64,000 nt of DNA from Microstegium vimineum (taxonomy: Eukaryota > Streptophyta > Magnoliopsida > Poales > Poaceae): assembly GCA_022036555.1 (NCBI GenBank), contig CM039129.1:24027305-24091304 (forward strand), read 5' to 3'. This document shows positions 32,296 through 42,412 of the stretch, piece by piece. The position numbers and the translations under genes are program-made. Position 1 is the stretch's first letter. Each line of letters starts with the position of its first letter. The notes beneath the pieces were generated by a model. That model saw only the letters and a list, made by a program, of their open reading frames with translations, was not told the DNA's origin and ran no database searches.

Positions 32296-34107
32296 GTGTT
32301 TATTGCTCGGAACGGTGTCTTCTTAGAGAAAGAGTCTCTCCATAAAGAGAAGAGTGGACAAAAGGTGTATCTTGAAGAAGTTCAAGATGAGACAATAGGG
32401 GATAACTCTATGAGTGATGCTAATGTAGCAGAACAAGTTGAGATACCTGTGGCAAGAGAAACACCACCACTACCACGAAGGTCAGCAAGAATCCATGAGG
32501 CACGTGGGGAAGTGTTGTTGTTAGACGATGACGAACCTGCGACATACGCGAAAGCAATGATGGACCCAAATTCCGAGGAATGGCAAAGTGCCATGAGATT
32601 CGAGATAGATTCCATGGGAGACAATCAAGTTTGGAACTTGGTTGACCCGCCTGATGGGGTTAAACCCATAGAGTGCAAATGGGTCTATAAAAATAAAAAG
32701 GATATGGATGGAAACGTTCACGTCTATAAAGCTCGACTTGTTGGAAAGGGTTTTCGGCAAGTTCAAGGAGTTGACTACGACGAGACATTTTTGCCGGTAG
32801 CGATGCTTAAATCTATCCGGATCATTCTAGCAATTGCTGCTTATTTCGATTATGAGATTTGGCAGATGGATGTTAAAACAGCCTTTCTAAATGGAAATTT
32901 GGAAGAGGACGTGTATACGATACAGCCCGAAGGCTTTGTTGATCCTAAAAATGCTGGAAAAATATGCAAGCTAAAGAAATCCATTTATGGATTAAAGCAA
33001 GCATCTCGGAGTTGGAATATTCGTTTTGATGAAGCGATCAAAGGGTTTGGCTTTCGTCAGAATGAAGAAGAACCTTGTGTTTACAAGAGGGAAAGTGGGA
33101 GCGCTGTTGTATTTCTAATCTTGTATGTGGATGACATACTATTGATTGGGAATGACATTCCTATGTTGCAATCCGTAAAGACTTCACTGAATAATAGTTT
33201 TTCTATGAAGGATTTAGGAGAAGCAACATACATTTTGGGCATTAAGATCTATAGAGATAGATCAAAGAGGCTTATAGGATTAAGCCAAGATACATACATT
33301 GATAAGGTGTTGAAACGGTTCAACATGGAACAATCCAAGAGAGGGTTCTTGCCTATGTCACATGGTATGCGTTTTAGCGAGAAGCAGTGTCCTACGACAG
33401 CTGATGAGCAGAAGCGCATGAGTAAGGTTCCATATGCTTCGGCCGTTGGTTCCATTATGTACACTATGATATGTACTCGCCCAAATGTGTCATATGCTCT
33501 AAGTGTTGCGAGCAGGTACCAAGCTAATCCAGGTGAGAGTCACTGGACGCTTGTTAAAAACATCCTGAAGTACTTGAGAAGGACTAAAGATGTGTTCCTA
33601 ATCTATAGAGGTGAGGAGGAGCTCGTTTTAAATGGTTACACCGATGCCAGCTTCCAAACTGACATGGATGATTCACAATCTCAATCAGGTTTTGTGTTCA
33701 CAATAAATGGTGGTGTTGTAAGCTCGAAGAGTTCCAAGCAGGAGACAGTAACTGATTCTACAACAGAAGTCGAGTACATTGCAGCTTCTGCCGCTGCAAA
33801 GGAAGATGTTTGGATGAGGAGGTTTCTCATCGAGCTTGGCGTGGTTCCAAATGCGTCTCGCCCATTGAATCTGTATTGTGATAACAATGGGGCGATAGCG
33901 CAGGCTAAGGAGTCTAGGAATCACCAAAAGAACAAACATGTACTACGGAAGTTTCATCTCATTCGAGAGTTCGTCGGTCGAGATGAGATCAAGATGTGCA
34001 AAATACATAGATATTTGAATGTTGAAGATCCTTTGACAAAGGCTCTTCCACATCCTAAGCATGAGTCGCACGTAAAATCTATGGGTATTAGATATCTTCG
34101 AGATTAG
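32296..34107 (+). CDS. pol: Copia reverse transcriptase and RNase H
   Basis: A 603-residue frame in phase with 31774-32283. RT motifs: CKWVYKNKKDMDG, QMDVKTAFLNGNLEED (first palm Asp), YGLKQASRSWN, and LYVDDILLIGND (YVDD). RNase H motifs: GYTDASFQTDMDDSQSQSG, TEVEYIAAS, YCDNNGAI and DPLTKAL. The chain ends GIRYLRD with TAG at 34105-34107, followed within 10 bases by the polypurine tract. All catalytic residues are visible, so RT itself looks intact. Confidence 0.93.
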   Translation: MFIARNGVFLEKESLHKEKSGQKVYLEEVQDETIGDNSMSDANVAEQVEIPVARETPPLPRRSARIHEARGEVLLLDDDEPATYAKAMMDPNSEEWQSAMRFEIDSMGDNQVWNLVDPPDGVKPIECKWVYKNKKDMDGNVHVYKARLVGKGFRQVQGVDYDETFLPVAMLKSIRIILAIAAYFDYEIWQMDVKTAFLNGNLEEDVYTIQPEGFVDPKNAGKICKLKKSIYGLKQASRSWNIRFDEAIKGFGFRQNEEEPCVYKRESGSAVVFLILYVDDILLIGNDIPMLQSVKTSLNNSFSMKDLGEATYILGIKIYRDRSKRLIGLSQDTYIDKVLKRFNMEQSKRGFLPMSHGMRFSEKQCPTTADEQKRMSKVPYASAVGSIMYTMICTRPNVSYALSVASRYQANPGESHWTLVKNILKYLRRTKDVFLIYRGEEELVLNGYTDASFQTDMDDSQSQSGFVFTINGGVVSSKSSKQETVTDSTTEVEYIAASAAAKEDVWMRRFLIELGVVPNASRPLNLYCDNNGAIAQAKESRNHQKNKHVLRKFHLIREFVGRDEIKMCKIHRYLNVEDPLTKALPHPKHESHVKSMGIRYLRD

Positions 34108-34115
34108 CTCTAGTG

Positions 34116-34127
34116 CAAGTGGGAGAT
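34116..34127 (+). other. Polypurine tract of the copia element
   Basis: CAAGTGGGAGAT lies immediately before the 3' LTR. Confidence 0.75.
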
Positions 34128-35367
34128 TGTTGGGAATATGCCCTAGAGGTAATCATAGAGATGATTGTATTTCCTTGTATCCATGACATATTATGAGTTC
34201 AATGAATATCCATTAAAGACAACTTGTATCGATAAGCAATTATGTGAATTGTTTGTGAAACTCTTTTACTTGTATGGTTATTCTAAAGTTGTCCCCGATC
34301 GAAGTTTGTACTAGAATGTACATGAATATTGGATCAGCACATTATTAGTTGATGACTATGTTTCACAAGTCATGGACATGGAGATGTCAAACTAATAATG
34401 TGGGCACATGTAGGACATGGTGTTGGACAAACCCGACATGAGATTGTCTCTATACACATCATGTGCATTATGTCCTTAGACTTGAGATTGTCGTATGTAC
34501 TCAAGATGTGAAACGACCTACCTTGGGACTACCAAACGCTACTCCGTGACTAGGTAGTTATAAAGGTGACTTTCGGGTTTGTCAGGAAACATGCTGTGAG
34601 CCATAGTCAATCAAGATGGAATTTGCCACTCTCTATGAGAGAGAGAGATATCACTGGATCACTCAAATGATTAGATCATGAAATGCATGGCCATGCTTGG
34701 GTTAAGTGTAACCCACGAGTTGAACCAAATATCATGAGGCAAAGGAATAACATGTATATTGTAATGTGGTGGTTCGTCTGATATGATCATAGAGTATGCA
34801 TAGGAGTTGACACGCCTTGCTAGAGGCCGCTATCAACTATTGGTCGAGTAAGAGTACTTGGGCCATGTCTATGTGTGCATGAGCCCATAGGGTCGCACGC
34901 TTAAGGGGCTGGAAGCCTAATTCGGGCTGGACCCGAATTAGACTAGGTTTAGGGTTACTAATGGGCCTCCAACGTGGGAGCTCGTTAGGACGCCTATATA
35001 AGCAAGGGGTGGCGCGGGGCGAGTTGATCTTACGTCCTTTGGCAGCCGCCGTCGCCCTCCCCACGCTCACGCCTAGTACTCCTCGCGGACCTAGCAGTCC
35101 AGAGACGTGACGCTTCTTCCCTGCACGTGTGGGATTCCTCGGAGGTGCTGCATTTGGAGCACAAGGACGAACCACGAGTAAGAGACGTGGAGACGGACGA
35201 CCTCGCAACTGCACGACACTTCTGCGACGCGCACGACTACATCAAGTCGCTTCCGCTGCACCTGCGCGTCTAGTGGTAACCCCGTGATCTATAACTAGCA
35301 CTAGTTCCTGGTTTATGGGGCAGAAAATTTTGTTTTCCGGCTAGCGTAGCAACCCCATAACCCTACA
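34128..35367 (+). repeat. 3' LTR of the copia element
   Basis: It pairs with 27570-28812. By eye the two differ at a few percent of positions, mostly transitions, plus small length changes (for example one base in the TTAAGTGTTAACCC stretch). Confidence 0.95.
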
Positions 35368-35572
35368 CCCCGCCACATCCAGCGGCAGTACCCGCCGGAG
35401 AACATCAACGACGACATCGACCGACGAGTCACGCTGTCTAGGTCCAATCTCTCTCACTTTGCTCATTCGGCTTTTGTCGCTTCTTTTGAGCCCCGAGATG
35501 TTGGACACGCTTTGATGGATCCAGATTGGGTTAATGCCATGCATGAGGAGTTCGAAATTTTTGAGCAAAAAC
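35368..35572 (+). pseudogene. Sirevirus integrase-RT linker fragment between two insertions
   Basis: It continues the right arm after the copia element: PPHPAAVP, then SNLSHFAHSAFVASFEPRD (the minus shadow at 35341-35568 is not a gene), then MDPDWVNAMHEEFEIFEQK. It ends at the solo LTR target duplication AAAAC (35568-35572). Confidence 0.85.
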
Positions 35573-38500
35573 TGTGACGGAACCGCCCAGATTATAAGAG
35601 ATCAAGTGCTAAAGTGGCTGACTTAGCTACCACTTAAAACACTTGAGCCCATATAATCCCGGTAGTCCGGAAATCTTGAAGGATTTCTAACATCAACTCA
35701 GGATCGCGTACATTCAGGGATACACATTCGAACGAGCCACAAATCAACCGAAAATACTTAACGTACGAAATATAGTTATTACAGCACTTTGTTCCAAATA
35801 AAAGTAGTACTTACGCCACAACACCTGTGGCCAAGTACAACATTGTTTGAAACTGAACTAGAAGTTTTAAAAGACAGGGGTGCCCATGATGTCATGTCCG
35901 ACAATAGCAAAAGATGAGCTTGTAGAAGACCTTGCCCAAGGCCTACTCCTCTTCTCCTTCAACAGGATAGAGACAGTGCTTACAATAGCCGAAGTATACT
36001 TGGCCATCTGCAACAAACGGGATAAACCCTGAGTACGGGAATGTACTCAGCTAGACTTACCCGTCTAACTGAAAATAAAGACTCCAAGGATATGCATGGC
36101 TGTATCTGGAGTTGGGTAAGCTTTATTTTGCAGAAATGCTTAAATTAAAAGGAGTTTACTTTAATGATGCGGTGAGCAGTCATCTTTTATCCTACTAATT
36201 ATCTCTAGGTTATTGCATCTATACTAGAGCACTCACTTGAATTACTCAAACAATACAGTAACATATATCCAGTTCCTTCATCAATATTTTAGTAGAACCA
36301 TTACGATGTCACATGGAGTTGTACCGTGGTGAAGCTCAGCATAATCCCCCATATCCAGTGGGGGGCGGCAATTCGAATCGATATACACCAGCTGGTAAGA
36401 TTACCTTTAACACACGCCCATACTTTCCCCGTCGGGTCAGCATTAGGTTACCGCTCAACAAAGTCCAGGTGGTAATCGACGCGGCTCGCATTGGTCCACC
36501 CAATTGTAGAAAATAGATGGCCACCACGGGGCAGATCGTATCTACAGTCTAGAGGGTGCTCACAGCAGATTGAGCTCCAGCCCGGACAGTGTTTACTCGG
36601 CTTCGGGGTCGACACTGCCGATGGCCCCTATGTGAAAGGGCGCATTCAAAGATCTAAGAGGGCCACCATCGTGTACAAACCTATACGATCCAACGGACGG
36701 ACTGCCCCCAAGTCTTGACCACTTGGTGCACTTGCCTTCCAGTTGACCGTATTTCATTACTACCATAGGTTCTTTCCACGATAGCAAATATAGCCAACCG
36801 TGATAGTATTACCCACAAGGGATAATACGAAACATAAAAAGAAAGGTAACCATTTATTCTAAGCAGGCTAAGCAGTTGCTTTTACTTTTTATTGACAGGG
36901 TAACAAGGTAGGTAAAACAATAATCAAGGAAGGTAATGCATCGATTTGGGATTCAAACAACTCCTGTCACCTAATGCATCACAGTATAAAATACTCAAGT
37001 AGATTAATTTGTAAATACTGAGAGACTTAAGAATGCTCCGGGGCTTGCCTTGAGAGAAGGTGGAGGGCTGGTGGTCAGGGCACTCAGGAAGGTTAGTGTC
37101 GAGCTCGTGGTACTCCTCGTAGAGCTCCTGTACCTCCTGGGCTTCGGTCTCTGTGGGCTCCTGATGTTCCTCCACGGATCCTAAATGATTGCAATGCATA
37201 AATAAATAACTAAATGGTGCAGGGATGATGCTTGAACAGGATTTAATACACTAACAGAGATTCTAAGCATACAACAAAAAGAACTACCACAAAGCTACTT
37301 AGAACTAGAGCTACTTAACAAACAGGGTAAACAGGCTATAACTTATTCTTAACAGATGCTATACTTTACAACATATTTATCAGGAAAGTTCTATGATTAC
37401 ACAAACATTCTACCATAGGAACTTAATCTAAGAAAACAACAGAAACATAGCTAACTTTAATAAAAACAGAAAGCAACTAATTAAACATTAGTACTGAAGA
37501 CATTCTCCAAAAACATTTATATAAGGACAATAGACAGATCAGGACATACAGAATCTAACAACATGGATTTCACCAAACTCTAGATATAACAAACAAGCAT
37601 GGCATACATTACTGAAAATAGAATAGGAAATCATTTCGGGAACGGGCTCGAGACACGCAGAGGCTTGCGGGGCAACTGACAGGCATGACCCTCGATTACT
37701 CGAGGTCCATCTGCCGTCGATCGGAAACAGAGAACAGTGCGGATCGACGTGTTCTTGCTGATGGTGAAGTCTTCGGCGGTGGGGTTGGTTGTGCTAGGCT
37801 CGGGATGACTACGCGCATCCACTGGTGGTGTTGGTTGAACTGGCGCGACCGTGAAGAGGGGTCGACGGTGTGCGGTGGCGGTGCAGCACGACGGTGCGAC
37901 ACGGCGAAGTGATCACCGGCAAAGTGAGGCCTGGCGCTGGGGTGCGTGAGCGTCGTGGTGATGTGGTGAGTGCGGCTCGAGGGCTAGCTGAGCCAGAGAG
38001 GCTCTGTGGAAACCTGTCCACGTGCAAGCTTCGCGGCGGCGGCAGTGGCGCACGGCCAACGGTGCTGTGACGAGATGGGTCGGACTGAAGCTAGAGGAAA
38101 GGCGTTCTCACCTCGGTTAACTCCGGTGAAGCTTCCACGAAGATGGAGGCGTCGGAGACGAGACGGTGAGGGATGAACACGGTTGATCAGTGCGGTGGCG
38201 ATTCGGAGTTCGAAGAACGGCGAAGGCGTTCTGACGACTGGAGTCCACGGCTGGTGAAACAGAGGCGAGCAGCGTGGGTGCGGGGCAAAGGCGAAAGCTA
38301 GAAGGAGAAGGATTGAGCAGAGGAGCTCGGGTGGTGGTGGATTTGAGAAAGGGCGCTTGCGGTGCTCGAAACTCTCGGTGCGAAGAAGGCAGAGAATGCG
38401 AGCGATTGAGCGAGTGCAGATGAGTGCGGGGAGGTGGAGGAGGTATAGGCGCTCCTCCTTGCATGATCATGGCCGACCATGATACGATGGGACGGCGGTG

Positions 38501-39435
38501 GTAGCGGCGCTGGCGTGCTTGCGGCGAGCGAAACATAGCGGGACTTGGTCGACGCGCCGTTAGCGTGGATTCGCGCTTGATTGCGAAAGAGACAAGGCGG
38601 GGCGCTGATCGGGCGCGGCACTGCGGCGGCGTTACTGCGAAACGACGGCGCGGCGCGTGGCAGTGCAGCTGGCAGGACTGCGTCGGCGAAGCAGGGCGTC
38701 AGCGGCGGGAAAACGAGGCAGCTCGGTCCTAGCGCCGTTAGCGCGGGCGCGAGTGCGGACGCGACTGCGAGAGAGCGAGCGGCGACAGCGATGTCGGCGC
38801 AGTGCCGAAGCGGCGGCGATGGCGTGTTCCACTTCCGCGGTCAGGCATCGTCGGCAACGCGGCGGATGACTCCGACGTACGGTTCGGCCGTGGTCGGGTG
38901 AGTGCGCGCGGGCGTGCGCGGCACGTGCGTGCGGTGAGCGCGCGCGGGAGATGGGTCGATATCGAGGGTAGGGTCGATCGGCTGATCGAGCCTTCCATGC
39001 GGGGTCGTTCGTCCAAGCCTCGGTTCGTCACTTCGAGGGGTCGAAGTCGAGGGGGCGTCGATAGACTGACTGGTCGAGCCTCTGGCCTGGGGTCGTTCGA
39101 TCGAACCCTCGGTCCGTCACGTTCATCGAGCGGTGGTCGAGGTCGAGGGGTGGTGCTCGGCCTGTTCCGGTTCTGATTTCCTTCTCCATTTTCTTTTATT
39201 TGATAAAACTAAGCAGGGTAACTAAACATGAAGCAAACCCTACTTTACTCTAAGCATAGCAAGGTTTAACTAAACAAGTTAATCACAAGATTAAGCACAA
39301 AACACCTATTCAATTCTAGTTTCAAACATATAAACACACACATGAAATGGTAGCATATGCAAACATGAATGCAATGAAATGATGTGCTTAGTGGCTAATG
39401 ATGATCCTAATGCAAGCTTGACACAGGGTGTCACA
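35573..39435 (+). mobile_element. Long solo LTR (probable Ty3/gypsy) in the right Sirevirus arm
   Basis: It starts TGTGACGGAACCGCCC and ends CAGGGTGTCACA, with AAAAC duplicated at 35568-35572 and 39436-39440. At 3.86 kb with no gag or pol motif in any frame, it is best read as a solo LTR of a long-LTR gypsy family, and TGTGAC/GTCACA ends are common there. A non-autonomous element is the alternative. The first 2 kb are A/T-rich and bases 37630-39180 are strongly G/C- and CpG-rich. I would expect a Tekay-like family but cannot confirm it. Confidence 0.75.
38965..39155 (+). repeat. Imperfect tandem duplication of about 95 bases in the long solo LTR
   Basis: Two units share GGGGTCGTTCG, then CCTCGGTyCGTCAC, then GGTCGA-rich ends, following one another with indels. 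They lie at the 3' end of the CpG-rich block and consist largely of short GGTCGAG motifs. Confidence 0.55.
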
Positions 39436-39440
39436 AAAAC

Positions 39441-40883
39441 CACGTTTGGGTCTTAGTTCCTCCACCACCTAGTTGCCACCCCATAGGTACCAAATGGGTT
39501 TTCAAAAATAAACAAAGTGAGGATGGGGTGGTAGTGCGCAACAAGGCTAGGTTGGTAGCTCAAGGCTTTTGTCAAAAGGAGGGAATAGACTATGAGAAAA
39601 CCTTTGCTCTCATAGCTCATTTAGAAGCCATTAGAATCCTTCTAGCTTTTGCGGCTTCTAAGGGTTTTAAACTTTTTCAAATGGATGTTAAAAGTGCTTT
39701 CTTAAATGGCTACATAGAGGAGGAAGTTTATGTTAAACAACCTCTCGGTTTTGAAAATCCCAAGTTTTCAAACCATGTTTTTAAACTTCATAAAGCTTTA
39801 TATGGTTTGAAACAAGCACCTAGAGCATGGTATGATAGGCTAAAAACCTTTTTGCTTGCTAAGGGTTTTAAAATGGGATCGGTAGATAAGACGTTGTTTC
39901 TCCTCAAGCAAGGCAAAGACACTCTCCTTGTCCAAATATACGTGGATGATATCATCTTTGGTGGTTCTTCTCATGCTCTTGTTGCCAAGTTTGCAGATAT
40001 TATGAGCAGGGAATTTGAGATGAGTATGATGGGAGAGTTGACCTTCTTTCTCGGGTTGCAAATCAAGCAATCCCGGGAAGGGACGTTTGTGCACCAAGGC
40101 AAGTACACGAAGGATATCTTGAAGAAGTTTGACATGGGTGAGGCAAAGCCCCTCTCGACGCCCATGTCGACTACGACTGCCTTGGATGCGGACGAGGAAG
40201 GAGAGGTGGTGGATCAGACGGAGTACCGAAGCATGATCGGGTCGCTTCTGTAGTTGACAGCGACTCGGCTGGACATTCAGTTCGCCGTCTGCTTGTGTGC
40301 ACGCTTTCAAGCATCCCCATGGACTTCGCACAAGCAGGCGGTGAAACGCATCATGAGGTACTTGCGCTTCACTCCCGAATTTGGACTTTGGTTTTCCACC
40401 TCTTCTTCTCTCGAGCTTTGTGGTTATTCTGACGCCGACTTTGCTGGTTGCCGACTTGATCGGAAGTCGACTTCTGGGACTTGCCAGTTTCTTGGGTCTT
40501 CTTTGGTTTCTTAGTCTTCTCGCAAACAGTCTAGCATGGCACAGTCGACGTGCGAAGCTGAGTACGTTGCCGCGGCTAGTTGTTGCTCGCAGTTGATTTG
40601 GATGATTGCCACTTTGAGAGATTTCGGTCTTGAGCTTACTAAGGTGCCTCTGCTATGTGATAGCACGAGTGCAATTAGTGTGGCCAAAAATCCCGTGCTT
40701 CATTCAAAAACCAAGCACATTGAGGTCCGCATTCATTTCTTGCAAGATCATTAGGAGAAGGGCGACATTGACCTCCGGCATGTCGAGACCCACAACCAGC
40801 TTGCAGATATTCTCACAAAGCCTTTGGATCAAGCTGCGTTTTCTCACCTTCGGGGCGAGTTGGGTGTTTGCTTTCCTTTTTAG
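39441..40883 (+). pseudogene. pol: Copia reverse transcriptase and RNase H, right arm
   Basis: It resumes at WVLVPPPPSCHPIGTKWVF and carries MDVKSAFLNGYIEEE, YGLKQAPRAWYDRL, IYVDDIIFGGSS, and an RNase H with YSDADFAGC and LADILTKPLD, ending GVCFPF and TAG 40881-40883. TAG stops interrupt it at 40251-40253, 40512-40514 and 40752-40754. These are not shared with the left arm, which is open at these codons. The longest open piece is 39528-40253. Confidence 0.88.
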
Positions 40884-42412
40884 AGGAGGAAAGTTTTGTG
40901 TTTCATAGTTCTTTTTGGTTATTTTTGTCTTTTCTTTGTCCTTCTTCTAAATTTGTGTCTTGTTAGTGTTAGTTGGTGTCAATGCATTGTGCATCTCATT
41001 TGCATTTGTGACATAGTTCCTTTTAAGCTTCATACTTATAGCCAATATAATGAATCTATGCTCTGTTTGAGGTGTTTTATGTGTCTATGGTGTTTCCTAA
41101 CTTAGACTCTTTTTGATCTATATGATATGCAATAGAGCTAAGTTAGAAAAGCTTTAAAACTAATTTTAATTCCCCATGTCACCTCTGAAATGGCACTAAC
41201 ATGTGTAGGCTTTTGAAGATCCTTCTTGGCTATCTTCTATATAGCTTGTAACTATGTCTCTTCATTGTTTCATTCACTACCTTTGAGCACCATGATTAAT
41301 ATCTAAAATGAAATTGCTCTCTGTTTTGTGAATTGGGAAGATCGAGTTGGGTCTCCATTGTGAGCACTTCACCGTGTGTTCGAGACTGCTTCCCATATGG
41401 GTTGATACTTGAGCGGTGTCGTGTATGACCAAAACCGGTGTGTCAAGTCCTTTGACTTCGCCCGGTTGGTAAGCAGTGGCATCACTTTGCTTACAATCAC
41501 TCGCATACAACTTAAATGTGCCTAAAACTGAAAATTGGCTGCAAAACTCTAAAATTTGGAAAATTCATTCAGTTGGGTCATTGGCTTGTTGTATGAACTT
41601 TTCTAGGGATAGTTGTACTTGCTATACATGAGATTGCTTTGAGATAGATCCTATCTTGTTTGCCATGTTTAGCTGTCTCTAGGAGGTGATACCCTTTCTC
41701 TGCTCTCACATGATATGCTCTCTAAAATAACTTCTAAAGTGATCTTAAGCTCAACTTGAGTCTTTGTTGGACACGTAGAACTTTTCCTATTCTCACAGGA
41801 TCACATCACTTAGAGCATCTATTCATTGTCTTAGCTCTAAGTATGAAGTTTTTGCACTCATTTTGTATTTCACGGCATTTGTAGTCAGATCTTGAGTTGT
41901 TGATGTTTGATGAGCTACATGTGTCAACAAGGGGGAGAGATGTGGATTTCATTACTTCCAAGAGGGAGAAAGAGTGCATCTCATTGGTTTAGAGCTCATT
42001 TGGTATCTTGAGTGTGCTTTTGCCCAGGGGGAGCTTTTGCTAGATGTGTTGAGCCTTTGCCTCTTCTGGAGGGTCTAGCTTGTTTTGTTGGCTCCGACAA
42101 GTTTTGATTGTTTCTTGAGCATTAAGGGACGTAAGAGGTTTCAATTGGTATCTTTTGAGCTCCCTTAGTGATTAAATTGGTTTTCTGAGCTTTAAGAGTT
42201 TGTGATTGCTTTCTTGGACTTGCTAGCGGTGTTGAGCCCGTTTCTGCCTCTTCCTAAGGGCTAGCTTTGGGAACCAAGTTTTGGATTCGCCTTGCTTCTC
42301 TCAAGTGATCCCGTTTTGGCTTTCTCAGCTTTTTGATCATTTGAAGAGCTTTACCTTGTGGCTCAAATCTGAAATGCACTTGTGTTGACAATGCACTCAT
42401 CAAGGGGGAGAT
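40884..42412 (+). other. 3' non-coding part of the right Sirevirus arm with repeated polypurine motifs
   Basis: Without coding potential. Purine tracts of the AAGGGGGAGA type occur at 41929-41940, 42025-42033 and, next to the LTR, 42401-42412 (CAAGGGGGAGAT). The last is the functional polypurine tract. Multiple copies of this tract before the 3' LTR are characteristic of Sireviruses. It corresponds to 20145-21715 in the left arm. Confidence 0.65.

Larger units (their letters stand above)
27570..35367 (+). mobile_element. Nearly complete Ty1/copia retrotransposon
   Basis: It has LTRs of 1243 and 1240 bases that differ by only a few percent by eye. The PBS and PPT are in place, and one gag-pol frame is broken only by a one-base deletion and a single nonsense codon. 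The flanks CCCCA (27565-27569) and CCCCG (35368-35372) match the uninterrupted GGCTCCCCGCCAC of the other Sirevirus copies, so this is a five-base target duplication with one later change. Length is 7.8 kb. It is the youngest-looking complete element in the window. Confidence 0.95.

Noticed and set aside
36313..36718. ORFs resembling a small gene inside the long solo LTR
   Set aside because: No motif, no conservation evidence, and both flanks are continuous LTR sequence with a clear target duplication outside.
37870..39176. Several overlapping ORFs of 60-140 residues in the CpG-rich part of the long solo LTR
   Set aside because: High G+C lowers stop frequency in all frames. The peptides are Arg/Ala/Ser-rich with no motif, and frames overlap on both strands.
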